Assembly (NCBI GenBank): GCA_037968855.1 | Contig: JBBKWH010000092.1 | Coordinates: forward strand, 1-57,171 | Length of the DNA stretch: 57,171 nucleotides | From: JBBKWH01 sp037968855 | Lineage (GTDB): Bacteria; Pseudomonadota; Gammaproteobacteria; Pseudomonadales; Moraxellaceae | Direction of reading: 5' to 3' | Shown here: positions 36,928-44,805 of the stretch, piece after piece | Position numbering within the stretch: position 1 is the stretch's first letter | Layout of the letters: each line of letters starts with the position of its first letter | Made by a program: the position numbers and the translations under genes | Notes under the pieces: model-generated | Database searches by the model: none | What the model saw: only the letters and a program-made list of their open reading frames with translations | Told to the model about the DNA's origin: nothing

Positions 36928-37719
36928 ATGTTCAATCAACGTACCGCGCTGATTACTGGCGCATCCGCAGGCATTGGGGCAGCCTTTTCTCGCCACTTAG
37001 CCAAAGAGGGCTATGGCTTATTATTGGTCGCCCGTCGCGCCGAAAAATTGCAGGCTTTAGCGACCGAATTACAACAGGCGTATCAAGTGCCGTGCACTGT
37101 GTTTACTGCTGATCTCAATGATCCCACCGCGCCACAAGCGATCATGGATTTTGCCAAGAAAGAGCAAATCAACATTGATGTGTTAATTAACAATGCGGGT
37201 CTGGCGGGCAAAGGCTCATTTGCAGGTAGCCCGTGGTCGGAGCTAGCTGGTGAGATTCAAGTGATGATTACGGCGGTAACGCAGTTATGTCATTTGGTGT
37301 TGCCGCACATGCGTGCGCAAGGCTGGGGACGGATTATCAATATGTCGTCGATTGCGGCACTTTCACCACCTGCCGAAAGCCTGATTTATACCGGTGTCAA
37401 AAGCTATGTGCTGAATATGTCGCAGTCGTTGGATATGGAGCTAAAGCCACAAGGTATTCATGTGACGGCCGTTTGCCCCGGTTTTACCCATAGCGAATTT
37501 CACGACCACATGGGCACACGTGATGCAGCCAATAAACTGCCGAGTCTGTTATGGCAAGAGGCGGATGTAGTGGTGGCGGAAGGTTGGCGTGCGGTGATGC
37601 GTGGGCAGCCGGTGTGCGTGACAGGTATGGTCAACAAAGTGATGGCAAGTAGTATGCGTCCATTGCCCCTCACACTTCAGTATTTTTTGGGCAACCGACT
37701 CAATCCATTTAAAAAATAA
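36928..37719 (+). CDS. Short-chain dehydrogenase/reductase
   Basis: A 263-residue classical SDR. The cofactor motif is ALITGASAGIGAAFSRHLA, with INNAGLAG in the core, the catalytic Ser in INMSSIAAL, and the Tyr/Lys pair in YTGVK. The start resembles the YqjQ/DltE-like SDRs. A basic residue after the first motif (ARRAEKL) suggests NADP(H) use. It is cotranscribed with the hypothetical gene at 36302. The substrate is unknown. Confidence 0.92.
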   Translation: MFNQRTALITGASAGIGAAFSRHLAKEGYGLLLVARRAEKLQALATELQQAYQVPCTVFTADLNDPTAPQAIMDFAKKEQINIDVLINNAGLAGKGSFAGSPWSELAGEIQVMITAVTQLCHLVLPHMRAQGWGRIINMSSIAALSPPAESLIYTGVKSYVLNMSQSLDMELKPQGIHVTAVCPGFTHSEFHDHMGTRDAANKLPSLLWQEADVVVAEGWRAVMRGQPVCVTGMVNKVMASSMRPLPLTLQYFLGNRLNPFKK

Positions 37720-37826
37720 CAATACTAGCGGCAAAAATCGCTCGTTAATCTCGATTTTTGGATTAAGAGATGATTTTATGTGGGGTTGAGGTTGAACCAA
37801 CGGTGATCAGCATGGCGTGAGGTGAT

Positions 37827-37928
37827 ATGTACAAACTAATGTTTTAAGTGCCAGACAGTCATCTTGCGCCGGTCAAAGCAGCGGTTTTTGCTGCTGGTGC
37901 GGGTCACATATTCGGCTATGAACATTAG
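37827..37928 (+). pseudogene. Degraded fragment of NIF3-like gene
   Basis: The frame reads MYKLMF-stop-VPDSHLAPVKAAVFAAGAG and ends at a second stop 34 codons in. It matches the first 33 residues of the intact gene at 42388 (MYKLTFFVPDSHVEQVKSAV). The first stop comes from TAA, which stands in place of the second Phe codon. Everything after residue 33 is missing. The fragment abuts the end of the MerR gene. It is a clear relic of a second copy. Confidence 0.85.
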
Positions 37929-37946
37929 CCTTGCACCATCTGTAGC

Positions 37947-38318
37947 TCAACTCCCAACCGCACAATCCCGCCGTAAAGGACAGTGCTCGCCAATCGGGAG
38001 TGTCTGCAAGCGGGCTTTAAGCTGCTGCAAATCGGCAATCCGTTGATCAATGACCGAGATTTTTTCGTCAATGACCGCTTGCACTTGCGCGGCGGGCAGT
38101 TGGCCTTGCTGCATCATTGGTAACATTTGCGCTACTTCCGCCAGCGAAAAACCCAACTGTTGTAGCAGTTTAATTAACTCAAGCTGATCGACCATCTGCG
38201 CTGAATATTCCTTGTAGCCATTGGCCCGACGATGGCTCTGAATCAAGCCAGTTTTTTCATAAAAACGAATACTGTCACGGCTAATGCCCACTTGCTGCGC
38301 CACTGCACCAATCAACAT
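37947..38318 (-). CDS. MerR family transcriptional regulator
   Basis: A 123-residue MerR-type activator. The N-terminal winged helix is MLIGAVAQQVGISRDSIRFY and continues with EKTGLI. A long dimerisation helix follows, and the end holds two Cys (EHCPLRRDC), which could sense metal, redox or electrophiles. It diverges from the dehydrogenase at 38427, whose promoter has the hallmark stretched spacer with a dyad, so it very likely activates that gene. Confidence 0.9.
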   Translation of the reverse strand: MLIGAVAQQVGISRDSIRFYEKTGLIQSHRRANGYKEYSAQMVDQLELIKLLQQLGFSLAEVAQMLPMMQQGQLPAAQVQAVIDEKISVIDQRIADLQQLKARLQTLPIGEHCPLRRDCAVGS

Positions 38319-38348
38319 GCGACCACCTGTTTATGCTTAAAATATCGC

Positions 38349-38380
38349 TTGACCTTGGAGTGTACTCCATCCTTTAGCCT
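38349..38380 (+). promoter_or_regulatory. MerR-type promoter
   Basis: A -35 TTGACC and a -10 TAGCCT are separated by 20 bases, longer than the usual 17. The spacer contains the dyad GGAGTGTACTCC (38357-38368). This overlong spacer with a central dyad is the signature of MerR-activated promoters. It drives the gene at 38427. Confidence 0.7.
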
Positions 38381-38426
38381 GTGCTTAGTACGGATCAATC
38401 GCCGTACCACACACAGGAGAGGTGAG

Positions 38427-39530
38427 ATGTTGCAGCATGATCAAGACCCGCCGAACAAGGTGGCATTCGTGACCGGCGCGAGTGGATTTATTGGGCGGTT
38501 TTTATTGGCTGAGTTGTTGCGGCAGGGTTATCAAGTGTTTGCGTTATTACGGCAGCCCAAGCAGCAAAGCGCGATGTTGTTGGCATGGCTGACCACTCAG
38601 TCGATTGAGGTGGCTGCCGACCAATTGCAGTGGATTCAGGGCGATTTAAGCCAGCCCGATGTTGGGATCTCGTTGGCAGACTGGCAGCGATTGGCGCAGG
38701 TTGATGTGCTGTTTCATAGTGGGGCCATGTTTGGTTGGGGCTTGGATGTTGCAATGGCAAAGCAGGTCAATGTGACGGGTGCTTTGCAATTGATTGCGGC
38801 TTGCCAGCGTCATTGTGCGTTGCAACGCGTGGTGTGGCTATCGGGTTATATGCTGACCATGCAGACGCATTTGCAACAGGCCGGAATCAATCTGGCTGCA
38901 CCCATGCAGACCGATTGGCGGTTGCTGTATCAACGGTTGGGGCCGTATGAGGCGTCAAAAATTGAGGCGCATTATCAGATGCAAGCCTTTGCGCAGGCGC
39001 AAGGTTTGGCATGGACGGCGATCCATCCGGCGACTGTGATTGGATCGTCACAGACGGGTGAGATTTTACCAAACCAGCAATTTGCATTACTGCTGCAACA
39101 GTTATGTGATCAAACCTTACGAGCAGTTCCAGCCACGCCACAGCATCGCTTGCCACTGGTCTGCGTGGATGATCTGGTTCGTATGACCGTTGCAGCCAGT
39201 CGTGATGCCAGCACCATTGGTCAGTGTGTGTTGGTAGCCGATCCGAGTACACCAAATGTGGCGACAGTGTTGCAGCAAGCGGGCCAAGCCATCCAGCGTG
39301 CAGCACCATCGCGCCATGTGCCGTTGTCGGTGTTGCGGTTGATCCTGAAGTGGCCATGGTTAGCCAATCAATTGAATTTATCAGCGGAGATGCTGCATTT
39401 TTTTCGCACAGAGGCGTTAGAGACTACGCAGGCGGATCAATGGCGTCAGACATGGCAGTTGCCGTACCCCGATCAAGCGGCGGCAGTCGCCAAAACAGCG
39501 CAGTGGGTTGCACGGCTGAGCGCTGTTTAG
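38427..39530 (+). CDS. NAD-dependent epimerase/dehydratase family protein
   Basis: A 367-residue extended SDR. The Rossmann motif is AFVTGASGFIGRFLLAELL and the catalytic pair is in YEASKIEAHYQ. WIQGDLSQPD and ATVIGSSQTGE are typical extended SDR blocks. ATG 38427 follows a strong AGGAG. The frame extends upstream to 38232 across the MerR gene, without similarity. It is likely controlled by the divergent MerR protein. The substrate is not predicted. Confidence 0.88.
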   Translation: MLQHDQDPPNKVAFVTGASGFIGRFLLAELLRQGYQVFALLRQPKQQSAMLLAWLTTQSIEVAADQLQWIQGDLSQPDVGISLADWQRLAQVDVLFHSGAMFGWGLDVAMAKQVNVTGALQLIAACQRHCALQRVVWLSGYMLTMQTHLQQAGINLAAPMQTDWRLLYQRLGPYEASKIEAHYQMQAFAQAQGLAWTAIHPATVIGSSQTGEILPNQQFALLLQQLCDQTLRAVPATPQHRLPLVCVDDLVRMTVAASRDASTIGQCVLVADPSTPNVATVLQQAGQAIQRAAPSRHVPLSVLRLILKWPWLANQLNLSAEMLHFFRTEALETTQADQWRQTWQLPYPDQAAAVAKTAQWVARLSAV

Positions 39531-39607
39531 GTGCTGATTGGAGAGGTTAAAGGTCACCATTCGGCCTGCTTCAGTTCACACACTGTCGCAGGCCAAGTCA
39601 CACTGTT

Positions 39608-40474
39608 TTATTGACAAAACTGCGGATTGTATTGATAAGCGTACTGGGTTTTGGTCAATGATGACGGCGAATTCCATGTGCTCAGTTCTTTCAGCGCTGC
39701 AAAGCTATTGGCGGCGCGATTGACCACGCTTTTGCTGTAGTCGGCGCTGGAGTCGGCATATTTGAACGAGACTTCTGCCACGACTGGATGGCTACTGGCG
39801 CTCGGTGTGCCGTTGTACCACAGGGTAACGCTCATTTCGGCATCAAACTGGCCTAGATCAATCACACCACCGCTATATACCCGTTCATAAGCAGTAAAGT
39901 TACCGACAATCGCCAATGCTTGATTGTTGCTAATACCATAGTTGCTGGCAAAGGCCGGAAAGTGAGTATTGACGTCTTGAAAATCATTCAGCGTGCGGGT
40001 GTTGGGTTCGGTGGTGGAGTGGCTATATAGCACGGCAAACGGTTGATTGGTTTTGCTGCTGATATCGGCTTCAAGCTTAGTTTCAGCTTGACTGCTACTG
40101 CCGCTGACATCTTCAAAATCGGCAATATAACGATCATAGCCACGATATTTTAAGGTGACTTCCGAGTTGCCATTTTCAACACGCTCGCGAAAAATATAAC
40201 CACGCTGATTGAGCAAGCAGCTATTTGGTGCATCATAAAAGCGGACTTGGCGGGTTTTGTCCAAGCTCATGCTGCCACTGACATCACGGCTAATCCGTTG
40301 CTCAATCACTGGGATTGCGGCTTGAAAGTAGCTGTTGACGTTACTGGCTTCGGTGGATGAGGTGAAGTTGTTGGGATTGAGCATTAACTTGTATTCACGC
40401 GAGGTGATATCTGGGTTGGCAATCGCCACATTGGCCAAACTAAGCGCCAAGATCGATAGGACATAGACACGCAT
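39608..40474 (-). CDS. Secreted CYTH-like protein of unknown function
   Basis: A 288-residue protein with a signal peptide (MRVYVLSILALSLANVAIA). The mature part begins NPDITSREYKLMLNP, and the middle reads VRFYDAPNSCLLNQRGYIF, then RERVENGNSEVTLKYR. This order (ExK, then strand-Asp-Leu, then Arg-x-Arg, then TLKxR) recalls the CYTH/triphosphate tunnel fold, though the first ExExK motif is incomplete. Such domains are usually cytoplasmic, so a periplasmic version is odd. GGAG lies before ATG 40474. Upstream in-frame starts give no signal peptide. Confidence 0.6.
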   Translation of the reverse strand: MRVYVLSILALSLANVAIANPDITSREYKLMLNPNNFTSSTEASNVNSYFQAAIPVIEQRISRDVSGSMSLDKTRQVRFYDAPNSCLLNQRGYIFRERVENGNSEVTLKYRGYDRYIADFEDVSGSSSQAETKLEADISSKTNQPFAVLYSHSTTEPNTRTLNDFQDVNTHFPAFASNYGISNNQALAIVGNFTAYERVYSGGVIDLGQFDAEMSVTLWYNGTPSASSHPVVAEVSFKYADSSADYSKSVVNRAANSFAALKELSTWNSPSSLTKTQYAYQYNPQFCQ

Positions 40475-40533
40475 CAGCAATACTCCAAAACAGCAGAATG
40501 AGACAAAAAACAGGCGAAAATCAGTCATCAATC

Positions 40534-40565
40534 AAAAAAAACAGCCCGCCTTCACGGCAAGCTGT
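40534..40565 (-). terminator. Terminator of the 40595 gene
   Basis: On the minus strand ACAGC-TT-GCC, a short loop, then GGC-GG-GCTGT and seven T form a terminator 30 bases after the lipoprotein stop. Confidence 0.7.
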
Positions 40566-40594
40566 CTGGTATTTGCGTTGATGTTTATCAGTGA

Positions 40595-42202
40595 TTACGG
40601 CGCAGCGCTGAGATCGAGGCCATCAATCACATACAAGGTGCTGCCATCAATGCGGGTTTTGGCCTTGTCGAGATGCTTTTGCACGACTTGGTTATTGAGC
40701 GATTCAACGGCAAAGTCATCGTCATTGATCACGCCCAAACGGGTTGGGTTGATCAACCACAAACCTTCCATTTTGTCGTGGGCATAGTTGACTTGCGCGC
40801 CCATATCCAGCACCAATGCTTTGCTCACAGGTGTGATTCCCGCCGCAGTCAAGCCAGCCCAGCCATCGGCCAGTTCGACTTGCTCAAGGGTTTTGCCATT
40901 GATGGTCAGACCCAAGCTGGCGTCTTGTTTGATGCTGTCGGTTTCGGCTACGTCTTCAAGATTGGTTGCGCCGGTCAGGCTGATCTTGTAGACGTGTTTC
41001 ATGACATCTGGGCTGTCTTTATAAAAATTGCCATCACGCTCTAACACCAAAAAGCTGGTGGCACTTAACGCGACAATTGCTGAGTTTGAGTTGGCAGCAA
41101 TTTCTTGCTTATACAGATATTGCGCGACTTTGCCAGTTTCAAGGTTGATGGTGACGATGCGGGTCACGGTGAGTTTGTTGACGCTCTTGTCTGGATTGGA
41201 CAAGGTGGATTGCATAATACCGACCAAGGTCTTGTGATCTGGCGTGACGGTTAGACCTTCCATGCCACGATTGGCGCGACGTTTGGCAAACTCGGCAGGC
41301 AGGTGGAAGGTATCACGGCTGTCATTGGCAAAGGCGTTGATCCGGCCAATCTCAATGCCATCGGCATTAAAGTGCACGATATGCGGGCCGTATTCATCAC
41401 TGACCCAAAAGGTGCCATCCGGCATGGCGACCAAGCCTTCGCTATCAATGCCATAGTCATCGGTGCGAGAGGGGTTACTGTTGGCGTCATACGGTTGATT
41501 TGGATCAACCGCGAGTATTTTTCCAGAGGCATCATAAGGCAGTTCTTTGGTGCCGCCGAGTCCGACTGGGTTGGGCAGGCCAGTCACTGCGGTGCCATCA
41601 GGGCGACGCAGCAAAATGGTCTTGAGCTGACGAACTTGATTGTTGGCTTGTACTTCAAACAGGCCAATCCGTGGGGTGTAGTCCGGCGTGATAAACATCT
41701 TGCCGTCACCTTGATCGCCAGTAAAATCAGCATTTGGGCCGCGATCCGTTAAGGCATAAAACTGCATTGGATTGCTTGGGTGCGCGGTCATATCCGAGCC
41801 ATAACCGCCATTGCGCAGATCGACATTGGCGGCGATATAGTCGCTGCTGGTATAGCTGATAGATTGGTAGGGCAGGCGTACACCGGCAAATGCAAAGGCG
41901 TTGGGTTGGCATAACGTGCTGGCTTGGTTGATTTCACTGGCATCTAATAGCGCATTGCTGTTGGCATCTAGACCCGATTGCACCGCAGTACCGCCCATCC
42001 AACAATGTTGATCACCCAAGGCCAGCGCTTGTTGCATGATCAGGCTGGTTTGGCCATTTGTACCGTTGCTTCCATTTGATCCGTTGCTTCCGTTTGTCCC
42101 ATCGGTGCCATTGGTGCCGTTTTTACCGTCGCTGCCATCATTGCCGCAAGCGGTTAAAAGGACGCTACTCATGATGAGTGCGGTGAGTGCTGTTTTTTTC
42201 AT
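40595..42202 (-). CDS. Lipoprotein with collagen-like linker and phytase-like esterase domain
   Basis: A 535-residue lipoprotein. The signal ends at the lipobox LLTAC (Cys near residue 19). The next 35 residues are GxxGxx repeats with N, T, S and D (GTNGTDGTNGSNGSN), a collagen-like flexible linker. The main domain has the phytase-like propeller pattern DSEGLVAMPDGTFWVSDEYG and NRGMEGLTVTPDHKTLVG. Such enzymes act on phosphate esters or related substrates at the cell surface. ATG 42202 opens the signal peptide. Confidence 0.87.
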   Translation of the reverse strand: MKKTALTALIMSSVLLTACGNDGSDGKNGTNGTDGTNGSNGSNGSNGTNGQTSLIMQQALALGDQHCWMGGTAVQSGLDANSNALLDASEINQASTLCQPNAFAFAGVRLPYQSISYTSSDYIAANVDLRNGGYGSDMTAHPSNPMQFYALTDRGPNADFTGDQGDGKMFITPDYTPRIGLFEVQANNQVRQLKTILLRRPDGTAVTGLPNPVGLGGTKELPYDASGKILAVDPNQPYDANSNPSRTDDYGIDSEGLVAMPDGTFWVSDEYGPHIVHFNADGIEIGRINAFANDSRDTFHLPAEFAKRRANRGMEGLTVTPDHKTLVGIMQSTLSNPDKSVNKLTVTRIVTINLETGKVAQYLYKQEIAANSNSAIVALSATSFLVLERDGNFYKDSPDVMKHVYKISLTGATNLEDVAETDSIKQDASLGLTINGKTLEQVELADGWAGLTAAGITPVSKALVLDMGAQVNYAHDKMEGLWLINPTRLGVINDDDFAVESLNNQVVQKHLDKAKTRIDGSTLYVIDGLDLSAAP

Positions 42203-42387
42203 GAAGAAATCCCCGTCAGCGCAAAAGCGCAAAAATTGCTTAAAAATCTTGCAGAGCCTAGCGAGGCTAGATGACGCTGCTATGATGATTTAATTGCAGT
42301 TCAATGCTGAGGGGTGTTTGACAGCAGATGAAGTCAATGAATTTTTAACGATTTTAATCACATGTAATGACAATGGAGTGATGATGT

Positions 42388-42699
42388 ATGTATAAACTCA
42401 CGTTTTTTGTGCCGGATAGTCATGTTGAGCAGGTCAAATCAGCCGTTTTTGCTACCGGTGCGGGTCGGATCGGCGATTATGAGCAGTGCTGTTGGCAAGT
42501 GCTGGGACAAGGGCAGTTTAAGCCGATGCAAGGCGCACAGCCGTTTTTGGGGCAAGTTGATCAGTTAGAAACGATTGATGAATGGCGGGTTGAAATGGTG
42601 ATGGACGACAGTTATTTGAGCGCGGTGATTGCGGCATTCAAGCAGGCGCATCCATACGAGACGCCTGCTTATGATGTGACTGCATTGTTAGCGGTTTAA
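42388..42699 (+). CDS. NIF3-like (YqfO/CutA-type) domain protein
   Basis: A 103-residue protein matching the small ferredoxin-like domain found alone or inserted in NIF3 proteins. It starts MYKLTFFVPDSHVEQVKSAV and continues with FATGAGRIGDYEQCCWQ and FKQAHPYETPAYDVTAL. The HPYE block is typical. Ligand or metal binding is likely, but the function is unknown. GGAGTGATG precedes the ATG. A broken copy lies at 37827. Confidence 0.9.
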   Translation: MYKLTFFVPDSHVEQVKSAVFATGAGRIGDYEQCCWQVLGQGQFKPMQGAQPFLGQVDQLETIDEWRVEMVMDDSYLSAVIAAFKQAHPYETPAYDVTALLAV

Positions 42700-42709
42700 C
42701 AACAATCCA

Positions 42710-43501
42710 TTAGTCAAACTGACGAAAATCAGCCGGACGTTTTTGCATAAAAGCAGTCACCGCTTCTTTCATTTCTGGCGATTTGACTCGCTCCATAAAC
42801 ACAGCCGCTTCTTCGTTGATACAGTCAATCACCTGCGGCACGGTGTTTTTGCGCAGCATTTGCTTAGTAATCTTGAGCGAGATCGCAGGCAGGCTAACCA
42901 AGCGGGCTGCTTTATCGCGCGCATGCTGGTAGACGTCGCCATCAATAATGGCATTGACCAAACCCGCTTGTAAGGCGGTGGCGGCGTTAAACGGTTCAGC
43001 CAGTAGCAGCAGTTCGGCAGCTTTGAGATAACCGGCGTTTTGCGGCAGGATTAACGTTGATGCACCTTCAGGCGATAAACCCAAGCTGACAAAGGGCAGT
43101 TGGAAGCGTGCAGTGGCATCGCAATAGACCAAATCTGCATGTAGCAATAAGGTGGTGCCGATCCCAATCGCCACACCACGCACCGCCACAATCAACGGTT
43201 TGCTCAGGCTGGCTGCCGCACGCAGCACTTTAAAGGGAGGGGCATCTGTGTCACCCAATGCGCCTTTGGCAAAGTCTTGCATGTCGTTGCCTGCGCTAAA
43301 GTCGGCGTCTACGCCGCGCACAATCACCACACGCACATCGCTGGCGGTTTCTGCCTCAAGCAAGGCTTGTTCTAAGGCTAGATAAAAGTCGCTAAACAGG
43401 GCATTTTTGCGCTCTGGACGATTGAGCACTAACTCCAAAACACCGTCGTTTAGACTGGCATTGAGGTTGGCGTGGGGCTGGGTCAGACAGATTAACGACA
43501 T
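42710..43501 (-). CDS. Enoyl-CoA hydratase/isomerase family protein
   Basis: A 263-residue crotonase fold protein. It shows the oxyanion-hole stretches FSAGNDMQDFAKG and AVRGVAIGIGTTLLLHADL, and the acidic residue in FVSLGLSPEGASTLI. It probably acts on enoyl-CoA in fatty acid breakdown. AAGGA lies before the ATG. Exact substrate or isomerase versus hydratase role cannot be settled from sequence. Confidence 0.9.
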   Translation of the reverse strand: MSLICLTQPHANLNASLNDGVLELVLNRPERKNALFSDFYLALEQALLEAETASDVRVVIVRGVDADFSAGNDMQDFAKGALGDTDAPPFKVLRAAASLSKPLIVAVRGVAIGIGTTLLLHADLVYCDATARFQLPFVSLGLSPEGASTLILPQNAGYLKAAELLLLAEPFNAATALQAGLVNAIIDGDVYQHARDKAARLVSLPAISLKITKQMLRKNTVPQVIDCINEEAAVFMERVKSPEMKEAVTAFMQKRPADFRQFD

Positions 43502-43676
43502 GGCGCACGATCCTTCAGGGCAGCAAAAAGTGTGTGCTTATCCTAAACCAGATCTATAGCGGACGCGCGAGCATGCTGTAGATGGACGGTGCTTGACAGC
43601 ACTGACAAGATCGTTTTATTGTCCAAGCACATACCGATAGACGGTGTGCTTTTTTCGACGCTCAAGGAGCTTGTGC

Positions 43677-44699
43677 GTGTTTGATTATCTGGTTTTTATT
43701 GGCCGCTTTCAGCCGTTTCATTTAGGCCATCAGGCCGTGATTGCTGAAGCCCTGCGCCAAAGTAAGCATGTGATTATTTTGATCGGGTCGGCCCACGTGC
43801 CGCGTAGTACCCGCAATGCTTTTAGCGTGTCCGAAAGAACGCACATGATCTTAGGCGCATTTGCGGCAGAAGACGCTGCGCGGATTCATTGCGTGGCCTT
43901 GGATGATCGCTTGTATAACGATGTGCGTTGGGTGCAGCAAGTTCAGCAAGCGGTGTCCAGTGTGGTCACTCACGTTGATCAAACCGCCAGTAGCCTAACG
44001 ATTGGCCTGATTGGGCATAATAAAGACCGTAGCTCATATTATCTGTCGTTGTTTCCACATTGGCAGTCGGTGCCAGTCGAAAATTATCACGGCATTTCGG
44101 CCACCCCAATTCGAGACAGCTATTTGCTTGGCGCGATGCCGTCGCTGGATCGTGTGCCGGAATCGACTTTGCAATTCTTACAAGCCTTTAAACAAACCGA
44201 CGCTTATCAAGCGCTGCAAGATGAAGCATGGTTTATCGACAACTACAAAAAACAGTGGGAGCGTTCGCCGTATCCTCCGACCTTTGTCACTGTTGATGCG
44301 ATTGTGGTGCAATCGGGCCATGTGCTGTTGGTTGAGCGGCAAGCGATGCCCGGTCGCGGCCTGTGGGCCTTACCCGGTGGGTTTATTGATGAAAAAGAAA
44401 CCTTGCTGGATGCCTGCGTGCGTGAATTGCGCGAAGAAACTCGCTTAAAAATTCCTGATCCGGTGCTACGTGGCTCGTTTAAAGGCCAACGCACCTTTGA
44501 CGATCCGTACCGCTCGGCGCGTGGCCGGACCATTACTCAAGCGTTTTATTTTGAGCTAAAAGCTGATGCCAAAGGCTTGCCTAAAGTCAAAGGTGGCGAT
44601 GATGCCAAAAGCGCATTTTGGGTGCCGTTGTCTGAGCTTAACGCCAGCAAAATGTATGAAGATCATTACGCGATGATTTGTGAAATGGTTGGTTTATAA
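43677..44699 (+). CDS. nadM: Bifunctional NMN adenylyltransferase/Nudix hydrolase
   Basis: A 340-residue fusion. The N-terminal NMN adenylyltransferase has the nucleotidyl transferase motif GRFQPFHLGHQAVI and ISATPIRDSYLLG. The C-terminal Nudix domain holds GGFIDEKETLLDACVRELRE and then ETRLKI, a full Nudix box. It makes NAD from NMN and may hydrolyse ADP-ribose. The start appears to be GTG 43677 with AAGGAG upstream. Upstream in-frame codons to 43644 lack similarity. It precedes nadV by 106 bases, so the pair forms a nicotinamide salvage route. Confidence 0.93.
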   Translation: MFDYLVFIGRFQPFHLGHQAVIAEALRQSKHVIILIGSAHVPRSTRNAFSVSERTHMILGAFAAEDAARIHCVALDDRLYNDVRWVQQVQQAVSSVVTHVDQTASSLTIGLIGHNKDRSSYYLSLFPHWQSVPVENYHGISATPIRDSYLLGAMPSLDRVPESTLQFLQAFKQTDAYQALQDEAWFIDNYKKQWERSPYPPTFVTVDAIVVQSGHVLLVERQAMPGRGLWALPGGFIDEKETLLDACVRELREETRLKIPDPVLRGSFKGQRTFDDPYRSARGRTITQAFYFELKADAKGLPKVKGGDDAKSAFWVPLSELNASKMYEDHYAMICEMVGL

Positions 44700-44805
44700 A
44701 GTTTTTGCATAACAATGTTTGACCTGTTGTAAACAATAAACAGCTGCAACGTGGATAGACCACAGCGCAGTGATCACCCCCGCCAACATACAGAGGAGTT
44801 CTGTC

